The translations under genes and the position numbers were made by a program. From positions 1 to 53,222 of the forward strand of contig CABUQV010000014.1 of assembly GCA_902493855.1 (NCBI GenBank): a stretch of 53,222 bases of DNA, given 5' to 3'. Every line of letters begins with the position of its first letter. The first letter of the stretch is position 1. This document shows, one piece after another, positions 24,053 to 32,882 of this stretch. The notes beneath the pieces were generated by a model, which saw only the letters and a list, made by a program, of their open reading frames with translations, had not been told where the DNA came from and did not search any database. The DNA is from an uncultured Collinsella sp. (GTDB taxonomy: Bacteria > Actinomycetota > Coriobacteriia > Coriobacteriales > Coriobacteriaceae).

Positions 24053-24119
24053 CGAAGTGCGCAGCGAGGGCTTCTTGCATGTCCGAGGACGCGCCGGAAA
24101 GAAAACAAACGGCGGCCCC
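23993..24119. repeat. Composite hairpin element, copy 2: 29-bp arms around a terminator core
   Basis: The left arm 23993-24021 (GGGGCCGCCGTTTG start) and the right arm 24091-24119 are exact inverse copies of 29 bp. The core 24022-24090 (AGAAGCCCTCGC, CGCACGAAGTGCG, GCGAGGGCTTCT) is closely related to copy 1 at 20946-21070, while the arms are unrelated. The right arm ends 24 bases from the PEP carboxylase stop and is followed by GGACAAC as in copy 1. Probably terminates the carboxylase transcript. Confidence 0.9.
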
Positions 24120-24143
24120 GGACAACGACTACAGGGCTATCGA

Positions 24144-26957
24144 TTACCCCGTGTTCTGCAGTCCTGCCGAGACGCCGGTCACAGTCGAAAGAATCAGGCT
24201 CATGTACTCGGCCTTCTTCTCCTCGGCCATCTCGTCCTGGTTCATACGCACCTCGCGAAGGGCGCGGACCTGGGCGATGGACAGGGCGTCGACGTAGGGG
24301 TTGCGCACGCGAACGGCGCAGCCGAGCACGCGACGACGCTGCAGCGGCCACTCGTCACCGACGATAGCAAGGACCCACTTACGCGTGAGCTGCATCTCGG
24401 TAAAGACCTTCTCGGACAGATCCTGGCGATCGCCCAGGTGCAGATACATCTTGGCGATACGCTGGTCGGTCTTGGCGATCGACATCTCGATGTTGTCGAT
24501 AAAGGTGCGGAAGAACGGCCACTCCTGGTAGGCAGCCTTGAGCTGGTCAAGATCGCCAAGCTGCTCGCAGGCGGTGCCCAGGCCGTACCAAGCGGCCAGG
24601 TTAATGCGCGCCTGGCTCCAGCTGAAGATCCACGGAATGGTACGCAGGTCGTCGAGTGACTTCGCACCCAGACCGCGCTTGGCCGGACGCGAGCCGATCG
24701 GCAGCAGACCGACCTCGGTCAGCGGCGTCACGGTCGAGAACCACGGTGTAAAGTCCTCGGTGTTCAGCAGGTCCAGATAGCGCTCGTGGCTTGCGGTGTT
24801 GAGCTTCTCGGCCATATCCCAGAACTTCTGCGTGGTCTCGGTGTTGGTCTTCTCGACACTCGGGGCCGACTGCAAAAGCGTTGCGGCAGCAACGGACTCA
24901 ACATGGCGCTGAGCCAGCGTGCGGTTGCCGTAACGGGCAAAGATGACCTCGCCCTGCTCGGTGAGCTTAAAGAAGCAGTTGACCGAACCCTTGGGCTGCG
25001 CCAGCACGGCCTTGTTGGCCGGGCCGCCACCACGGCCCACGGCACCGCCGCGACCGTGCATGAGCACCAGGTCGATATCGTTCTTCTCGGCCCACTTGGC
25101 GATGCGCTCCTGCGCGGAGTGCAGCGCGAGCATGGCCGTGGTAGGACCGGCGTCCTTGGAGGAGTCGGAATAGCCCAGCATGACCTCCATGCGGCGGTTG
25201 GTCTGGGCAAGGCGCTTTTGCACCACGGGCAGCGTAAGCATCTGGTCGAGCACGTCGACACAGCCCTCGAGGTCCTCGAGCTGCTCGAACAGCGGGATCA
25301 CGTCGAGCTCGGGAACATCCTCCTCGTGTGCAAAGGACAGGTGGGCAAGCTCAAAGACGTCGGCCACATGCTGGGCGCTCTTGGTGAACGAGATGATGTA
25401 GCGGTGCGCCATCTTCTTGCCGTAGCGCTTTTGGATGGAACCGATGGCACGGAAGGTGTCGATGACCTCGCGCGTCATGGGCTGCAGGTCGCCATGGATA
25501 CCGTTCTCGTGGATATCCTTGAGGGCGCGGGCGTGCACCACGGAGTGCTGACGGAACTCCATCTCGACCATGTGGAAGCCGAAGGACTCGACCTGCCAGA
25601 TGATGGTCTGGACCGGGCCGTAGGCAGCACGGACGGCACCGCAGGCAGCCAGCGAGCGCTGGACGACGCGCAAGTCCTCCAGGAACTCATCGGCGCTGTG
25701 GTACATGGTGTCGGTGATACGGCGCACGGTGGCGTTCAGACGGTCGGCCATGACAAGCATGACGGCGCGATGCGGCTCGTGCTCAGAGATCAGCTCGGCG
25801 CGGGCCGTGTACTGGGTGCTCATCTCGACCTGATGGTTCCACAGGTTGATGAGCTCGGCAGAAGGCTTGCTGTAGGTGGCCTCGAGCGTGAGGTTGCGAC
25901 CGATGCGGCGACACTTGTCCTCGAGCTTGAGCACCATGTGGGTGAAGTACTTGGCGGCGACCTCACGGCTCACCTTGGCGGTGACGTTGGGGTTACCGTC
26001 GCGGTCGGAACCGATCCAGCTGCCGGGATGGAAGAACGCCGGGCACAGCGGCGGCACGGTACCGGCCTTGTCGCCCAGCACCCAGTCGTCAAAACGACGA
26101 TAGATGACGGGGATAACGTCGAACAGCGTGTTATCGAAGATGTCGATGATGGTATCGGCTTCCTCGACCGGCGTGGGCTTCTTGAGCGCGATGGGGCTCG
26201 TACGCACCAGGGCGTCGATCTCCTGCAGCATATGGCGCTCGTTCTCCACCAGGTCGGAGCCGCCCAGACGCGGACGCTCCTCCAGCAGGTTAGAGATACG
26301 GCGAATCTTGCCCTCGACGGCCTTACGACGGGCCTCGGTGGGATGCGCGGTAAAGACGGGGTGGAACTCAAGCTTGCCGAGCAGCTCGTTGGCGCCCTCG
26401 ACGCCCAGCTCATTCACCAACTGGTGATAGGCGACGGTGAGTTCGTTGGCGGGATCGACCTCGGTATCGGTCGATGCGCCGGCCTCGCGCTCGCGCAGCT
26501 GCGCCACACGGTAGTTCTCCTCCGACAGGTTTGCCAAGTGGAAGAAGCTCGTAAAGGCGCGAACGATGACCTGCTGCTTATCAAGCGGCAGGCTGTCGAT
26601 CAGATCGACGACTTCGCGAAACGCCACGGCGGTGGGCTCGTCGGCAGTGGGCACGCCCTGCTCGTCAACGGACTCGTCGGCAGCGCGGCTACCGGGGTTG
26701 CCAGCATTGGCCACAATCTCGGCTGTCAAAATCTTGTCGAACAGGTCCGCAATCTCGGGATCATACTCGCTAAGCACACGACGTTCCAGGCGCAGGAACA
26801 GCGCCAGATTATCGCGCAGCTCCTCGGGGATCTCGATCTCGGCGAGACGCTCCCTGGACTCGGCATTCGAGCCGATTCGGTTAACGAGGCGGTTGACCAC
26901 GGCAGCGACGCGCGCCGCGGCTTCGGGTACAGACTGGTTGCTTAGGTTCTCAGCCAC
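24144..26957 (-). CDS. ppc: Phosphoenolpyruvate carboxylase
   Basis: Forms oxaloacetate from phosphoenolpyruvate and bicarbonate, feeding C4-acid synthesis. About 937 residues, a usual bacterial length. Catalytic signatures: FHPVFTAHPTEARR (catalytic His), GWIGSDRDGNP-like SWIGSDRDGNPNVT, LGYSDSSKDAG, MHGRGGAVGRGGGP, and the C-terminal QNTG carboxylate end. Two starts are possible: ATG at 26969 has its ribosome site only one base away, while GTG at 26957 has GGGAGG four bases upstream, so 26957 is used here. A consensus TATAAT lies about 33 bases upstream. It is a single-gene unit ended by composite hairpin copy 2. Confidence 0.96.
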   Translation of the reverse strand: MAENLSNQSVPEAAARVAAVVNRLVNRIGSNAESRERLAEIEIPEELRDNLALFLRLERRVLSEYDPEIADLFDKILTAEIVANAGNPGSRAADESVDEQGVPTADEPTAVAFREVVDLIDSLPLDKQQVIVRAFTSFFHLANLSEENYRVAQLREREAGASTDTEVDPANELTVAYHQLVNELGVEGANELLGKLEFHPVFTAHPTEARRKAVEGKIRRISNLLEERPRLGGSDLVENERHMLQEIDALVRTSPIALKKPTPVEEADTIIDIFDNTLFDVIPVIYRRFDDWVLGDKAGTVPPLCPAFFHPGSWIGSDRDGNPNVTAKVSREVAAKYFTHMVLKLEDKCRRIGRNLTLEATYSKPSAELINLWNHQVEMSTQYTARAELISEHEPHRAVMLVMADRLNATVRRITDTMYHSADEFLEDLRVVQRSLAACGAVRAAYGPVQTIIWQVESFGFHMVEMEFRQHSVVHARALKDIHENGIHGDLQPMTREVIDTFRAIGSIQKRYGKKMAHRYIISFTKSAQHVADVFELAHLSFAHEEDVPELDVIPLFEQLEDLEGCVDVLDQMLTLPVVQKRLAQTNRRMEVMLGYSDSSKDAGPTTAMLALHSAQERIAKWAEKNDIDLVLMHGRGGAVGRGGGPANKAVLAQPKGSVNCFFKLTEQGEVIFARYGNRTLAQRHVESVAAATLLQSAPSVEKTNTETTQKFWDMAEKLNTASHERYLDLLNTEDFTPWFSTVTPLTEVGLLPIGSRPAKRGLGAKSLDDLRTIPWIFSWSQARINLAAWYGLGTACEQLGDLDQLKAAYQEWPFFRTFIDNIEMSIAKTDQRIAKMYLHLGDRQDLSEKVFTEMQLTRKWVLAIVGDEWPLQRRRVLGCAVRVRNPYVDALSIAQVRALREVRMNQDEMAEEKKAEYMSLILSTVTGVSAGLQNTG

Positions 26958-27001
26958 GTTTCCTCCCATTCCTCCTTCTATGCACGTAACATGCGGTATT
27001 C

Positions 27002-27035
27002 ATTATAGGCGCTTGAGAAATACTTTCGACACTGA
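27002..27035 (-). promoter_or_regulatory. Candidate ppc promoter
   Basis: The minus strand has a perfect TATAAT -10 (27007-27002) with a poor -35 near GTCGAA. An inverted pair AAATACTTT/AAAGTATTT flanks the region (about 27018-27062) and could bind a regulator. Confidence 0.5.
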
Positions 27036-27215
27036 TTGCGCTTTACCACACAAAAGTATTTTCTGCATTGCAAGGGTTTTTGCCCCAAATGGTCGTATTT
27101 CTCGGTGGACGGCATATGCAAACGAGGGCATTCCGCATAAAAGCGAAACACCCCCGTAACAATCGCTCGCAACGAGCTGAGCGTTTTAGTGAATCCACAG
27201 CTCAAAAATCATGCG

Positions 27216-28529
27216 CTACAGGCGCTCGCGAACCGCCTCGACGACGTTGGCCAGATCGGCGAGTACCTCGTCATGGCTCTCCATGTCGCGCACCTTGACC
27301 TTGCCGGCGGCAAGCTCGTCGCCACCCAGGACCAAGATGAGCTTGGCGCCCACCTTGTCGGCCTGCTTAAACTGAGCCTTGAGCGAACGGCCCTGATAGT
27401 CCGCCTCGGTCACAATCCCTGCGGCGCGAAGCTCCTGCGTAATGGTAAAGACGTTCTGACGCAGCTCCTTGCCGGCGTTGGCGACGTAGACACACGGGAC
27501 CTCCTCGGCACCCAGGTCGCTGCCAAAGGCCTGCAGGGCCAGCAGGGCGCGCTCAAAACCGACAGCGAAGCCAACGCCGGCCGTGGGTTTGCCACCCTCG
27601 AGCTCGACCAAGCCGTCATAGCGACCGCCGCCACCGATGGAGCCGACACCGGCGCCGGGAGCCTCGACCTCAAAGACAGTACGGGTGTAGTAGTCCAGGC
27701 CACGCACCAAGGTGGGATCCTCGACATACTCGATACCCGCCGCATCCAAATAGCGCTTGACCTGCTCGTAGTGCTCGCGGCACTCGTCGCACAGGTTGTC
27801 GCCCATCAGCGGGGCGTCGGCCATGACCTCGCGGCAGTGGTCGTTCTTGCAGTCAAAGGCACGCAGCGGGTTGAGCTCGGCGCGCTCGCGGCACTCATCG
27901 CACATCTCGTCTGCGTGATCGAGGATGAACTGCTTGACCTGCTCGCGGTAAGCCGGACGGCACTGGGCGTCACCCATCGAGTTGATGAGCAGACGAAGCT
28001 TGGAAAGATCGAAGCCCAGGCGCTTGTAGAACTCCATGAGCATGATGATGCACTCGGCGTCTGCCGCCGGATCGGGAGCGCCGAGCCACTCGATGCCCAC
28101 CTGGTGGAACTGGCGCAGGCGGCCCTTCTGGGGACGCTCGCCGCGGAACATGGCCTCGGCGTAGTACGCCTTAAACGGCGTGGAGCCCTGGGGCACCAGA
28201 TTGTTCTCGACGACAGCGCGCACCACGCCGGCCGTGCCCTCGGGGCGAAGCGCCAGGCGCTGCTTGGGCTTGAGTTTGGTGTCGGTGCCCTCGGTAAAGA
28301 CGCGCTCCAGGTTGGCACCGCTGAACACGCGGAACATTTCCTTGCGCACGACGTCGGTCGACTGGCCGATACCGTGGACAAACACGTCCACCTGCTCGAT
28401 CGCGGGCGTCTCGATGGGTTTAAAACCAAACGGCTCGAACACGCCGGCCGCAATCTGCTGCATCTTTTGCCAGGCGCGCATCTCGGCGCCGATAAGGTCG
28501 CGGGTTCCCTCCGCCTTCTGTGCCTGCAT
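27216..28529 (-). CDS. hisS: Histidine--tRNA ligase
   Basis: A 437-residue class II synthetase. Motif 2 is EAMFRGERPQKGRLRQFHQ, the HisA motif LVRGLDYYTRTVFE, and motif 3 lies in GVGFAVGFERALLAL. A C-terminal anticodon-binding Rossmann-like domain follows. The middle holds a Cys-rich insertion (CDECRERAELN, then CKNDHC and CDEC), seen in many bacterial HisRS and possibly zinc-binding. The ATG at 28529 has AAAGGTG upstream; the TTG two codons earlier is not preferred. aspS, often adjacent to hisS, lies about 10 kb away here. Confidence 0.97.
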   Translation of the reverse strand: MQAQKAEGTRDLIGAEMRAWQKMQQIAAGVFEPFGFKPIETPAIEQVDVFVHGIGQSTDVVRKEMFRVFSGANLERVFTEGTDTKLKPKQRLALRPEGTAGVVRAVVENNLVPQGSTPFKAYYAEAMFRGERPQKGRLRQFHQVGIEWLGAPDPAADAECIIMLMEFYKRLGFDLSKLRLLINSMGDAQCRPAYREQVKQFILDHADEMCDECRERAELNPLRAFDCKNDHCREVMADAPLMGDNLCDECREHYEQVKRYLDAAGIEYVEDPTLVRGLDYYTRTVFEVEAPGAGVGSIGGGGRYDGLVELEGGKPTAGVGFAVGFERALLALQAFGSDLGAEEVPCVYVANAGKELRQNVFTITQELRAAGIVTEADYQGRSLKAQFKQADKVGAKLILVLGGDELAAGKVKVRDMESHDEVLADLANVVEAVRERL

Positions 28530-28587
28530 GGGCAAACACCTTTCTTTTGTATCGCGTCATAGGTAACGGTCATTATACGGCACAAAT

Positions 28588-28661
28588 ACAAACAGCGGCG
28601 GCGCGTCTGGCCGAACGAGGGTATGGGGACTCGTTCGGCCAGACGCGCCGCCGCTGTTTGT
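28588..28661. repeat. Perfect 32-bp inverted repeat
   Basis: 28588-28619 (ACAAACAGCGGCGGCGCG start) and 28630-28661 are exact inverse copies with a ten-base loop. It is the first of three consecutive long hairpins in the 304-base gap between hisS and the MFS gene. There is no T-run on either side. Confidence 0.85.
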
Positions 28662-28723
28662 GATCCCTTTTCCTCCGTCCCCTTCGGATCACGTGATCCC
28701 TTGGGGACGGAGGAATAGGGATC
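28662..28723. repeat. Nested REP-like hairpin
   Basis: GATCCCTTTTCCTCCGTCCC (from 28662) pairs with 28703-28723, one mismatch in 21. The loop contains the 14-bp palindrome GGATCACGTGATCC (28686-28699). It abuts the previous hairpin with no spacer. The text resembles extragenic palindromes mobilised by REP-associated transposases; that is inference. Confidence 0.75.
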
Positions 28724-28734
28724 ATTTCGTAGGC

Positions 28735-28798
28735 CCGTGGCCGCCTTGGAAACCGAATGATGGTACGAGCATCCATTCGGCTTCCAAGGCGGCCACGG
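28735..28798. repeat. 25-bp inverted repeat
   Basis: 28735-28759 (CCGTGGCCGCCTTGG start) pairs with 28774-28798 with one mismatch, around a 14-base loop. It is the hairpin nearest the MFS gene stop (28834) and may terminate that operon despite lacking a T-run. Confidence 0.75.
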
Positions 28799-28833
28799 AC
28801 AGAACGGGACGAACAGAAAAGAGCGACGGACGC

Positions 28834-30138
28834 CTACTCCCCCGCCACGCTCGCGCGCAGCTTGGCGGCGATGGGCTCGGATACCAGCAGGAACACGAGC
28901 ATGACCACGGAGCACGCCAAGCACACGATCCAGGTGCTCGCAAAGGAGCCCGTGGCATCGAACAGCACGCCCGAGACGATAGCGCCCACGGTGCCGCCGA
29001 CCATCTCGAGCGAGGTGATAGTGCCCGTGACCTTGCCGAGGTCGGCCATGCCAAACTGCTTGGACGCGGCGATGGTAGGCGTGATGGTGCCCATGCACGT
29101 TCCGATACCAAAGCTCACAGCGGCGACAATAGGACCGAGGTCCGTCGTCGGGAAGCACAGCGCCACGCAGGCGATAATGCACGCAACGGAGCCAAGGATA
29201 TTGCCAAAGCGCAGGCCAAAGCGGTCATAGATCGCACCGAGCGAAATTTTGGCGACAACGACGGTGACCATATAGGCCGAAAGCACGGTACCTGCCCACA
29301 TGGGATCGTGGCCGCCCGTGACGATCTTGGCGCCGTTGACGGTAACGCTCGTCATGTTGGTGACCTGGTTGGGCAAGATGGCGCCGTTAACGAGACCCAT
29401 AAAGAGGAAGGCGACGACAAGCAGCCAAAACGCCGAGCTCTTCTTGATACGAGACCAGCCGACGCTAACCTCGGGCGCCGTGTGCTCGTCCTTGTCGCCA
29501 GCCGTCGAGACGGACGGATCGCCCGGGTTCTCGCCGAGCGGCTTAAGGCCGATCTCGGAAGGTTTGGTGCGGAAGGAGTAGGCCGTGATGGGCAGTGCCG
29601 CCACCATGCAGACGGCAGCGAGTACCAGGAACGCAGAGCGCCAGCCAACGCTCACGATAAGCGAGCTCACGATGGGAGACAGAATAGCGCCGCCAAAGCC
29701 CGAGCCCGAAAGTGCGATGGAAATGGCAAGGCCGCGTTTGGCGGTAAACCAGTTGGCGGTCACTAGGCTGATGAGCAGACGGGTCGAGACCACAGCGAAA
29801 CAGCCCGAAACGGCAAAGAGCACGTAGACCTGCCAAAGCTCACCGACAAAGCTCATGCCCGCGAGCACCGCCGAGGTAGCGATAACGGTGAGCGAGCCCA
29901 ATACGCGGCCACTCACCTTATCGGCAACATGGCCGATAACGAGCGAACCCACGACGCTCACCACGGTGGAGATGGCATTGGAGATGTTGTACTGCGCAAG
30001 GGAAATGCCCAGGTCGCTGACGATGAGCGGCTGGAACAGGCTCATGCAGTTGACGAAAATCGTGTAGCACGTGGCCATGATCACAAAGCCGGAGGTCACC
30101 ACGAGCCAGCCGGGGAAGAACTTACGCTGCTGGGGCAT
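28834..30138 (-). CDS. Major facilitator superfamily transporter, monocarboxylate/OxlT-like
   Basis: A 434-residue, 12-helix transporter with a cytosolic central loop (about residues 195-230, charged, GENPGDPSVSTAGDKDEH). Helix motifs such as GHVADKVSGRVLG after helix 2 and the overall pattern fit MFS proteins of the oxalate/formate or monocarboxylate type. It follows the amidohydrolase gene by three bases, so the two are co-transcribed and the transporter may carry the hydrolase's substrate or product. AAGGAG lies six bases before the ATG. Substrate unknown. Confidence 0.82.
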   Translation of the reverse strand: MPQQRKFFPGWLVVTSGFVIMATCYTIFVNCMSLFQPLIVSDLGISLAQYNISNAISTVVSVVGSLVIGHVADKVSGRVLGSLTVIATSAVLAGMSFVGELWQVYVLFAVSGCFAVVSTRLLISLVTANWFTAKRGLAISIALSGSGFGGAILSPIVSSLIVSVGWRSAFLVLAAVCMVAALPITAYSFRTKPSEIGLKPLGENPGDPSVSTAGDKDEHTAPEVSVGWSRIKKSSAFWLLVVAFLFMGLVNGAILPNQVTNMTSVTVNGAKIVTGGHDPMWAGTVLSAYMVTVVVAKISLGAIYDRFGLRFGNILGSVACIIACVALCFPTTDLGPIVAAVSFGIGTCMGTITPTIAASKQFGMADLGKVTGTITSLEMVGGTVGAIVSGVLFDATGSFASTWIVCLACSVVMLVFLLVSEPIAAKLRASVAGE

Positions 30139-30141
30139 TGG

Positions 30142-31443
30142 TTACTCCTTGTGGTCGGCGATATAGCCCAAAGCGACGGCGGTATAAGCCGCAGCACCGA
30201 GCGGCAGCTCGGCATCGTTAAAACGTGCCTTGGGATGGTGCTGGGCAAAGTGTTCGTCCGTGTCGGTTACGGCCGCGCCCACGGTAAAGTACGCACTCGG
30301 AATCTCGCTCGAGATAAGCGCGAAGTCCTCACTCGCCATGGCATGGAAAAGCGGCAAGAAAGCCGACTTGGGCAGCACTGCGCCCACGTAGCCAAGCGAC
30401 GCCTGAGTCATATCGCTGTCGAGTACAAGCGGCGGAACATCCGAAAGTGTCTCGATGGTCGCCGGCGTACGATATGTCGTGGCAACGCCGTTAACGACCT
30501 CCGCGATGCGGGTCTTTAGGTGCTCCATGAGCTCAACGTCAAAGCCGCGCAGCGTTCCCTCGAGCACGCAGGTGTCGGGGATGACGTTGGCCGCCAAGCC
30601 ACCGGCGAACTTACCAACGGTAAGTGCGACTTCCTTGGCCGCCGGCACCTCGCGGGAGATAAGCTCCTGGAGCGCCAGGTGCACATGGACGCCGGCCGTG
30701 ATGGGATCGATGCAGATCTCGGGGCTGGAACCGTGGCCGCCCTTGCCCTGGAGCGTGATGCGGAAACCGTACACGCCCGAAAGCGCCGGGCTCCCATAGA
30801 GCACCAGGCCGAGCGGCGATTGGCTGTTGACGTGCATGGCAAAGGCCACCTGAGGGCGCGGGTTCTCGAGCAAGCCGTCGGCGATGGCAGCGCGTGCTCC
30901 CTCAAAGGTCTCCTCGCCCGGCTGGAACAGCAATTTCACCGTGGCGTTGGCCTCCACAAGCTCGGCCTCGCGAGCCTTGAGCAGGCGCGCCGCACCAAGC
31001 AGCGCCGTCGCGTGCATATCGTGACCGCAAGCATGCATGCAGCCATTGGTGGATGCAAAGGGCTCGCCGGATTCCTCGACAACGGGCAGGGCATCCATAT
31101 CGCCTCGGAGCATGACGACCGTTCCGGCCTGCTCGTCCTTGCACGTGCCATTGCCCTGAGCGGCCGCGGCCGCACCGGCACCGATCAGGCCAACGACGCA
31201 GGAACCGTCGACGAGCGTGGTATGGGGGATGTCCATCTCGTCCAGACGTGCCTGGATATAGGCAGACGTCTGCGGAAGATTGTTACCGAGCTCGGGCATC
31301 TGGTGTAGATCGTGTCGCCACGCAGTGAGCTCGTCTGCAAAAGCCTGAGCTTCTGCGACAAGACCGTCACCGATAGCGGTCTGCGCCGCTGTGGTAGCCT
31401 GAGGCGCTGGTTGCGGTTGAAAATCGGACAGAGCTGGTGCCAT
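30142..31443 (-). CDS. M20-family amidohydrolase (aminoacylase/HipO-type)
   Basis: A 433-residue zinc-dependent hydrolase of peptidase family M20D. Metal and catalytic motifs are GDMDALPV, MHACGHDMHATALLGAARL, EETFEGA and GKGGHGSSPE in the dimerisation lid, with His in LFHAMASEDFA near the end. Such enzymes remove acyl groups from amino acids (hippurate, N-acetyl or indole-acetyl amino acids) or hydrolyse small amides. GGAGGG lies five bases before the ATG at 31443; the frame runs upstream but is not family-like there. It is the first gene of an operon with the MFS transporter. Confidence 0.88.
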   Translation of the reverse strand: MAPALSDFQPQPAPQATTAAQTAIGDGLVAEAQAFADELTAWRHDLHQMPELGNNLPQTSAYIQARLDEMDIPHTTLVDGSCVVGLIGAGAAAAAQGNGTCKDEQAGTVVMLRGDMDALPVVEESGEPFASTNGCMHACGHDMHATALLGAARLLKAREAELVEANATVKLLFQPGEETFEGARAAIADGLLENPRPQVAFAMHVNSQSPLGLVLYGSPALSGVYGFRITLQGKGGHGSSPEICIDPITAGVHVHLALQELISREVPAAKEVALTVGKFAGGLAANVIPDTCVLEGTLRGFDVELMEHLKTRIAEVVNGVATTYRTPATIETLSDVPPLVLDSDMTQASLGYVGAVLPKSAFLPLFHAMASEDFALISSEIPSAYFTVGAAVTDTDEHFAQHHPKARFNDAELPLGAAAYTAVALGYIADHKE

Positions 31444-31520
31444 AGATGCCCTCCAGTAACGTTTTTGCAGCACACACTTTGATATCGTAAAGTGCAAGGC
31501 ACAACTGTAAGGGCATGACA

Positions 31521-31547
31521 TAAAAAATGCCGCCCTGGGAGGGCGGC
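31521..31547 (-). terminator. Terminator of the DMT transporter gene
   Basis: GCCGCCCT/AGGGCGGC (31529-31547) is followed on the minus strand by TTTTTT (31527-31522). It starts 13 bases past the stop and separates the gene from the amidohydrolase operon. Confidence 0.85.
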
Positions 31548-31559
31548 GCAACAAGTTGT

Positions 31560-32543
31560 TTACAATTGCGGGTGTGATTTTCGGCGCAAGAAATCGAAAT
31601 GCGTCTCGCTCAAGATAATCGACAGGAAGATGAGCGCGAAGCCGGCAAGCAGGCGCGAGGTGAGCGCCTCCCCCATCAACAGCACCGAGAACAGCACACC
31701 CGAGGGCGACTCCATCGAAAGGAGCAGCGAGCCCGTCGAGGCCGGGACGTGCGCCAATCCAACGTTTTGGACGAGCAGGGCCACACACGTACAACCCACC
31801 GAGAGAAAGACCATTACACCGATAAAATCCGGCGTCCATACAGACGAGGGCGCTTGGGTCTCGAACAACAGCGACGAGATCAGGCTCAAGACGCCATTGC
31901 CCACAAACATCCAAAACGTGATGACGTTGATGTCCATCTTGCGACCGTACTTGGCGGTCACCGCCATCTGAATGGCGAAGAAGACCGCGCCGCCCAGCGT
32001 AATGGCATCGCCGGCATTGAACTCGACGCTATCGAGCGCCACCAAGCCAATGCCCGCCAGGCACAGCAACGCGGCGCCCAAGTTGTAACGGGTAAGCTTT
32101 TCGCCGCTTAGGACGTAGCTCGCAAACGGAACCAAGATGCAGTACGTGCCCGTCAAAAACGCGCTTTTGCCTGCCGTGGTCTGCGCCAGGCCGATCGTCT
32201 GCAAACCGTAGGCACCCCACATGAGCGCGCCCATGCCAAGCCCGACGATCAGGTTGCGGGCATTGAAATGAGCGATGATGCGCTTATAGAAAATGGCAAA
32301 CATAACCAGTGATGCCGGGAGAAAGCGAACGTAGACCAGCTCGAAAACCGGAATGGTGTCGAGCGCGCCCTTCATAGTGGTAAAGGAGTAGCCCCAGATA
32401 ACCGCCACCGAAAGCAGTAGAACTTTCCAGAACAACGGCGAGCGTGCGCCGGCACCCCGGGGAATACCGCCCGCGCCCAAATCTTCACGGGCCACAGGGC
32501 TATCAGGCATGTTTTCGATTTCGTTGGCAGCGTATTGGGCCAT
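31560..32543 (-). CDS. EamA/DMT-superfamily transporter
   Basis: A 327-residue protein with ten predicted membrane segments in two EamA repeats. The first begins near LFWKVLLLSVAVIWGYSF, the second near AGDAITLGGAVFFAIQMAV. EamA proteins usually export amino acids or metabolites. A 37-residue polar N-terminus precedes helix 1. GAGGA lies eight bases before the ATG at 32543; a GTG five codons upstream overlaps this site. It is a single-gene unit between terminators. Substrate unknown. Confidence 0.82.
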   Translation of the reverse strand: MAQYAANEIENMPDSPVAREDLGAGGIPRGAGARSPLFWKVLLLSVAVIWGYSFTTMKGALDTIPVFELVYVRFLPASLVMFAIFYKRIIAHFNARNLIVGLGMGALMWGAYGLQTIGLAQTTAGKSAFLTGTYCILVPFASYVLSGEKLTRYNLGAALLCLAGIGLVALDSVEFNAGDAITLGGAVFFAIQMAVTAKYGRKMDINVITFWMFVGNGVLSLISSLLFETQAPSSVWTPDFIGVMVFLSVGCTCVALLVQNVGLAHVPASTGSLLLSMESPSGVLFSVLLMGEALTSRLLAGFALIFLSIILSETHFDFLRRKSHPQL

Positions 32544-32613
32544 GGAACATCCTCGCACTCAATCTGGGCGTGGTGTCCGCACGCGTATGGCTGCGTGCCG
32601 CCTCATGGTCAAA

Positions 32614-32647
32614 TAAAAACAGGGCGCACCGGACCCCCGGTACGCCC
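32614..32647 (-). terminator. Probable terminator downstream of the YhgE pair
   Basis: GGGCGTACCGG and CCGGTGCGCCC (about 32622-32647) pair on the minus strand and are followed by TGTTTTTATTTG. It lies between the second YhgE gene and the DMT transporter start. Confidence 0.65.
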
Positions 32648-32704
32648 CGCTACTGTAGCAACAACCAGCGTTGCATCGCAATCCAGCCCACTAAAGCGTT
32701 TTGT

Positions 32705-32842
32705 TCCGCCGTTCTACCGAACGGCGGACCGGCCGTCGCTGCGCGAGCCGCATTCACGCCAATCTGACGTTCAATTTCAAGGGCGCGACCAGAAGGTCAG
32801 CGCCCTTTCATTTCACGTCACCTTGGCGCAAATGCGGCTCGC
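32705..32842. repeat. Two hairpins between the YhgE and DMT genes
   Basis: TCCGCCGTT/AACGGCGGA (32705-32728) is followed by an imperfect inverted repeat of about 48-base arms (32743-32790 and 32795-32842) starting GCGAGCCGCATT. The centre, AAGGGCGCGACC AGAA GGTCAGCGCCCTT, is a good stem. The longer arms have about a dozen mismatches, as in a decaying element. Confidence 0.6.
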
Positions 32843-32882
32843 TCGCTGGCATTAGTGCTACATCAGCGTTAACGTTGCCGCA

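Noticed and set aside
24786..26945. A 719-codon plus-strand frame opposite PEP carboxylase
   Set aside because: It lies fully opposite a gene with clear catalytic motifs and has no protein features of its own.
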